Shown in pieces: positions 61,556 to 64,000 of a DNA stretch of 64,000 nucleotides. Source of the stretch: an uncultured Eubacteriales bacterium (GTDB lineage Bacteria > Bacillota > Clostridia > Lachnospirales > Lachnospiraceae); contig ONBN01000001.1 in the NCBI GenBank assembly GCA_900316115.1, forward strand, positions 1 to 64,000, written 5' to 3'. Position 1 is the stretch's first letter; each line of letters begins with the position of its first letter. Both the position numbers and the translations under genes were made by a program. Under the pieces are notes generated by a model that worked only from the letters and a program-made list of their open reading frames with translations, was not told the DNA's origin and did not search any database.

Positions 61556-62566
61556 ATGGCCGGAAAGTCTGGAAGAAGTATAAACAATGTGCCGGAAAAT
61601 CCGGTGAAACACATGATATTCAGCTGGGAAGGAATTATGGTCCTACTGTTTATCCTGGTCAACATTTTCTGTGCATGGTTTTCGGAATTTTATAACTTAA
61701 AGAGTGTGCTCAGGCAGATGCCGGTTTACCTGGCAGAGATATTCCTCATGCTGCCAATGGCATATATACTGGTTCTTGGTGAGATTGATATTTCTGTTGG
61801 ATCTATTGTATGCCTTTCTGCAACCGTCAGCTGTCTGGTATCCAATACAGGGATTCCGTTTATCCTGGTAGTCCTGATCTCTCTTCTTGTAGGTACAGCC
61901 TGCGGAGCAGTGAACGGATTTATCCTTACAAGATTCCAGGAGCTTCCGCCAATGATCGTAACACTGGCTACCCAGATTATTTTCAGAGGTATTGCAGAGA
62001 TCGTTCTTGGTGAAGGCGGATCCGTATCCCTGACAAATTCTGATGGATTTAAAGCCATTGGTGGTAAAGTTGGAAGAGTTCCTTACATTCTTTTCCTGGT
62101 TCTTATACTGGCTGTTGTAGCAGCACTGATCCTTGGCAAAAGCACGTTCGGCCGGAGAGTATATGCGATCGGTACCAACCGTCTTACAGCTTATTATTCC
62201 GGTATCCATGTACAGAAGATCCGTATGCTGATCTACACATTAATGGGAACTTTCTGCGGACTGTGTGCACTGTTTATGGTATCCTCTTCTTATGGAGCAA
62301 ATACCACAACAGGAAATGGGTTTGAGATGGATGCCATTGCAATGGCAGTATTTGGAGGTATTTCTTCCACAGGTGGTAAAGGAAATCTTGCTGGTGGTAT
62401 TATTTCCGCATTCATCATCGTATGCCTTCGTGTAGGTCTTGGACAGCACCATCTTCATCCACAGGTAATGCTTCTGATCCTGGGACTTCTCCTGATCTGT
62501 GCAGTAGCACTTCCGAATGTGGCAGGAGAGATCAAAAAAGCATTAAAGGTTAAGAAAAACGCCTGA
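61556..62566 (+). CDS. Rhamnose ABC transporter permease (RhaQ-like)
   Basis: About 336 residues. An N-terminal cytoplasmic stretch of about 18 residues precedes about ten helices; AYILVLGEIDISVGSIVCLS near 63 and FGGISSTGGKGNLAGGI near 265 are the landmarks. ATG 61556 is chosen because AAGGGAG lies eight bases upstream; a GTG at 61550 is too close to that site. The stop of the previous gene lies two bases before the start. Confidence 0.9.
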   Translation: MAGKSGRSINNVPENPVKHMIFSWEGIMVLLFILVNIFCAWFSEFYNLKSVLRQMPVYLAEIFLMLPMAYILVLGEIDISVGSIVCLSATVSCLVSNTGIPFILVVLISLLVGTACGAVNGFILTRFQELPPMIVTLATQIIFRGIAEIVLGEGGSVSLTNSDGFKAIGGKVGRVPYILFLVLILAVVAALILGKSTFGRRVYAIGTNRLTAYYSGIHVQKIRMLIYTLMGTFCGLCALFMVSSSYGANTTTGNGFEMDAIAMAVFGGISSTGGKGNLAGGIISAFIIVCLRVGLGQHHLHPQVMLLILGLLLICAVALPNVAGEIKKALKVKKNA

Positions 62567-62689
62567 TTTATAAGCGGTGTTTGAGAATTTTTAGAAATAT
62601 TAAAACGGTTGTAGGCTGCAAATGGGGTAACAGCAGCTGCACATAAATGTAAACAACAAAAAACTATATTTCCAAGGGAGGAAAAAAAC

Positions 62690-63712
62690 ATGAACAAAAA
62701 AATCGTTAGCGCTTTACTTTGCGGAGCAATGGTACTGGCAACAGCAACACCTGCATTAGCTGGAGAGGCTGATGGACAGAAGATCGCACTGGTTGGAAAA
62801 TCTGCAGGTAATGCTTTCTTTGAGATCGCAGCAGCATCCTTTAAAGAGACTGTTGAGGCAGAAGGCGGCGAAGTAGAGGTTGTTTATCCGGAAGCTGCTA
62901 CAGCAGATGCTCAGATCAAGGTTCTTGACAACCTGATCTCCCAGGATTTTGATGCAATCTGCATTTCCGCAAACGACGTAAACGCTCTTCAGGCAAAACT
63001 GGAAGAGGCAATGGACGAAGGCATCAAGGTTTCTTCCTTTGACTCTGCTCCTAACGCAGACAGCCGTCAGGTATTTGTAAACCAGGCTGGTACAGTAGCT
63101 GTTGGACAGGCTCTTCTTGATGCAGTTCTTGATATTGCAGGTGGTGAAGGCCAGTGGGCAATCCTTTCCGCTACTTCTCAGGCAGCAAACCAGAATGCAT
63201 GGATCGATGCTATGAAGACAATCATGGAAAGCGATGAGAAATACAGCAAACTGGATCTGGTAGAGGTTGCATATGGTGATGATGAGCCACAGAAATCCAC
63301 AGACCAGACAACAGCTCTTCTTGAGAAATATCCGGATCTGAAAGTAATCTGCGCTCCTACAACTGTTGGTATCGCAGCAGCGGCTAAATATCTTCAGGAT
63401 GAGAATTCTTCCTGCAAGCTGACAGGTCTTGGACTTCCATCTGAGATGGTTGAGTACACAGGTGCTGATGATGAGCATTCCTGCCCATACTTCTATCTGT
63501 GGGATATGCAGGGCCTTGGAAAACTCAGTGCTTATGCAACAATCTCCCTGGTAAAAGGTGATATCACAGGTGCTCTTGATGAGACATTCACAGCTGGAGA
63601 TCTTGGTGAGTACACAATCACAGAAGCTGATGACGGCGGTACAGAGATCGTTCTTGGACAGCCTCTGGAGTTCAACTCTGACAACATCGAAGAAATGGCT
63701 AAGCTGTACTAA
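62690..63712 (+). CDS. Rhamnose-binding protein (RhaS-like)
   Basis: A 340-residue exported substrate-binding protein. Signal peptide 1-24 (cleavage near ALAGE). The mature domain follows RhaS-type proteins: KIALVGKSAGNAFFEIAAAS near 31, EVVYPEAATADAQIKVLDNLISQDFDAICISAND near 63-97, and EGIKVSSFDSAPNADSRQVFVNQAG near 113. No lipobox cysteine is visible, as in the other binding protein of this window. It is the last gene of the transporter operon, preceded by AGGGAGG. Confidence 0.9.
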   Translation: MNKKIVSALLCGAMVLATATPALAGEADGQKIALVGKSAGNAFFEIAAASFKETVEAEGGEVEVVYPEAATADAQIKVLDNLISQDFDAICISANDVNALQAKLEEAMDEGIKVSSFDSAPNADSRQVFVNQAGTVAVGQALLDAVLDIAGGEGQWAILSATSQAANQNAWIDAMKTIMESDEKYSKLDLVEVAYGDDEPQKSTDQTTALLEKYPDLKVICAPTTVGIAAAAKYLQDENSSCKLTGLGLPSEMVEYTGADDEHSCPYFYLWDMQGLGKLSAYATISLVKGDITGALDETFTAGDLGEYTITEADDGGTEIVLGQPLEFNSDNIEEMAKLY

Positions 63713-63790
63713 TCTGCAGGATCCGATACTCTGGACCACCTATAGAAACAGGTTGCTATCCATAAAAAATAATGATAAAATTTAACAACA

Positions 63791-63834
63791 GGCTGCTGCA
63801 TGGAATATTTCAAAGGAGATATTTTGCAGCAGCC
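63791..63834 (+). terminator. Hairpin after the rhamnose-binding protein gene
   Basis: GGCTGCTGCA and TGCAGCAGCC form a 10-bp stem. The T-run is poor (CTGCTTTATGTTCTT), so termination may be partial, letting some transcripts continue into the next gene. Confidence 0.6.
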
Positions 63835-63895
63835 TGCTGCTTTATGTTCTTACAGAAATTATTTTGGAAATACAAGGTATCCGGAAGGAGAAAAC

Positions 63896-64000
63896 ATGCA
63901 GAAGAAATTGCTGGAACAGCTGCGAAAGATCACGGATGAAGAGAAGAAGATCCTTGAAGGACAGGAAGTGGATAAGGATCTGTACACCTCTGGCAGGGAT
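63896..64000 (+). CDS. N-terminus of a probable AraC-family regulator (partial)
   Basis: Only the first 35 residues are in the window: MQKKLLEQLRKITDEEKKIL, then GQEVDKDLYTSGRD. AAGGAG lies five bases before the ATG. Similar starts occur in cupin/AraC regulators of Lachnospiraceae sugar operons, which fits a regulator next to the rhamnose transporter, but the diagnostic domains lie beyond the edge. Confidence 0.5.
   Translation, partial: MQKKLLEQLRKITDEEKKILEGQEVDKDLYTSGRD

Noticed and set aside
62756..63739. A 327-codon - strand frame opposite the rhamnose-binding protein
   Set aside because: Antisense shadow; Cys-rich translation with no recognisable family.

Overview
This 64 kb window looks like a chromosome segment of a gut Lachnospiraceae, most likely Blautia or a close relative. 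The grounds are moderate GC content, strong AGGAGG-type ribosome binding sites, meso-diaminopimelate dehydrogenase, DUF1002, DUF5685 and DUF3783 proteins, YesM/YesN-type sensor systems and sugar ABC transporters. I did no database search; the genus is inferred. I recognised no tRNA, rRNA, CRISPR array or insertion sequence.

Positions 1-17,200 are mostly housekeeping genes on the + strand: a membrane-anchored XRE regulator, a small alarmone synthetase, a Lon protease behind a CIRCE heat-shock operator, a secreted DUF1002 protein, an ECF transporter S component, an RlmI-type methyltransferase, a zinc-ribbon/DUF5685/DnaJ trio, ddh, and two secreted NlpC/P60-type cell-wall proteins, one with a perfect WalR-box match in its leader. 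A cobalamin riboswitch at about 15,580 controls a lone cysteine-rich small protein. A PHP-family phosphatase on the - strand closes this part.

Positions 17,300-33,560 hold a bacterial microcompartment (BMC) operon: a class II fuculose/rhamnulose-phosphate aldolase, CoA-acylating aldehyde dehydrogenase, zinc alcohol dehydrogenase, four BMC-H shell proteins, PduL, PduN, PduS, PduT, a DeoR regulator, PduQ, and then the complete B12-dependent diol dehydratase (PduCDE), its reactivase (PduGH) and the corrinoid adenosyltransferase PduO. Five enzymes carry amphipathic helices typical of BMC-encapsulation peptides. The aldolase and a possible lactaldehyde reductase appear to be packaged together with the B12 dehydratase, so the compartment could take a deoxyhexose phosphate all the way to propionyl-phosphate and propanol.

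Positions 33,870-64,000 hold the supply side. There is an AraC regulator divergent from L-fucose isomerase, an SH3-domain surface protein, L-fucose mutarotase, a VOC protein and a giant leucine-rich-repeat surface protein. Next comes a three-component sensor (YesN, YesM and a membrane-anchored sugar-binding protein) with a complete sugar ABC transporter, then rhamnulokinase and rhamnose isomerase. The window ends with a second YesM/YesN pair divergent from a RhaSTPQ-like rhamnose transporter and the start of a probable AraC regulator.

Together these encode uptake of L-rhamnose (and probably L-fucose), isomerisation, phosphorylation, and compartmentalised cleavage to DHAP plus lactaldehyde and on to 1,2-propanediol, propionaldehyde, propanol and propionate. 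There is no dedicated fuculokinase, no rhaD and no propionate kinase here. Notable non-coding structures are two long foldback elements, a three-copy 40-bp palindrome family beside terminators, 35-bp direct repeats before lon, a dual-start shell gene, and tandem direct repeats before the sugar promoters.
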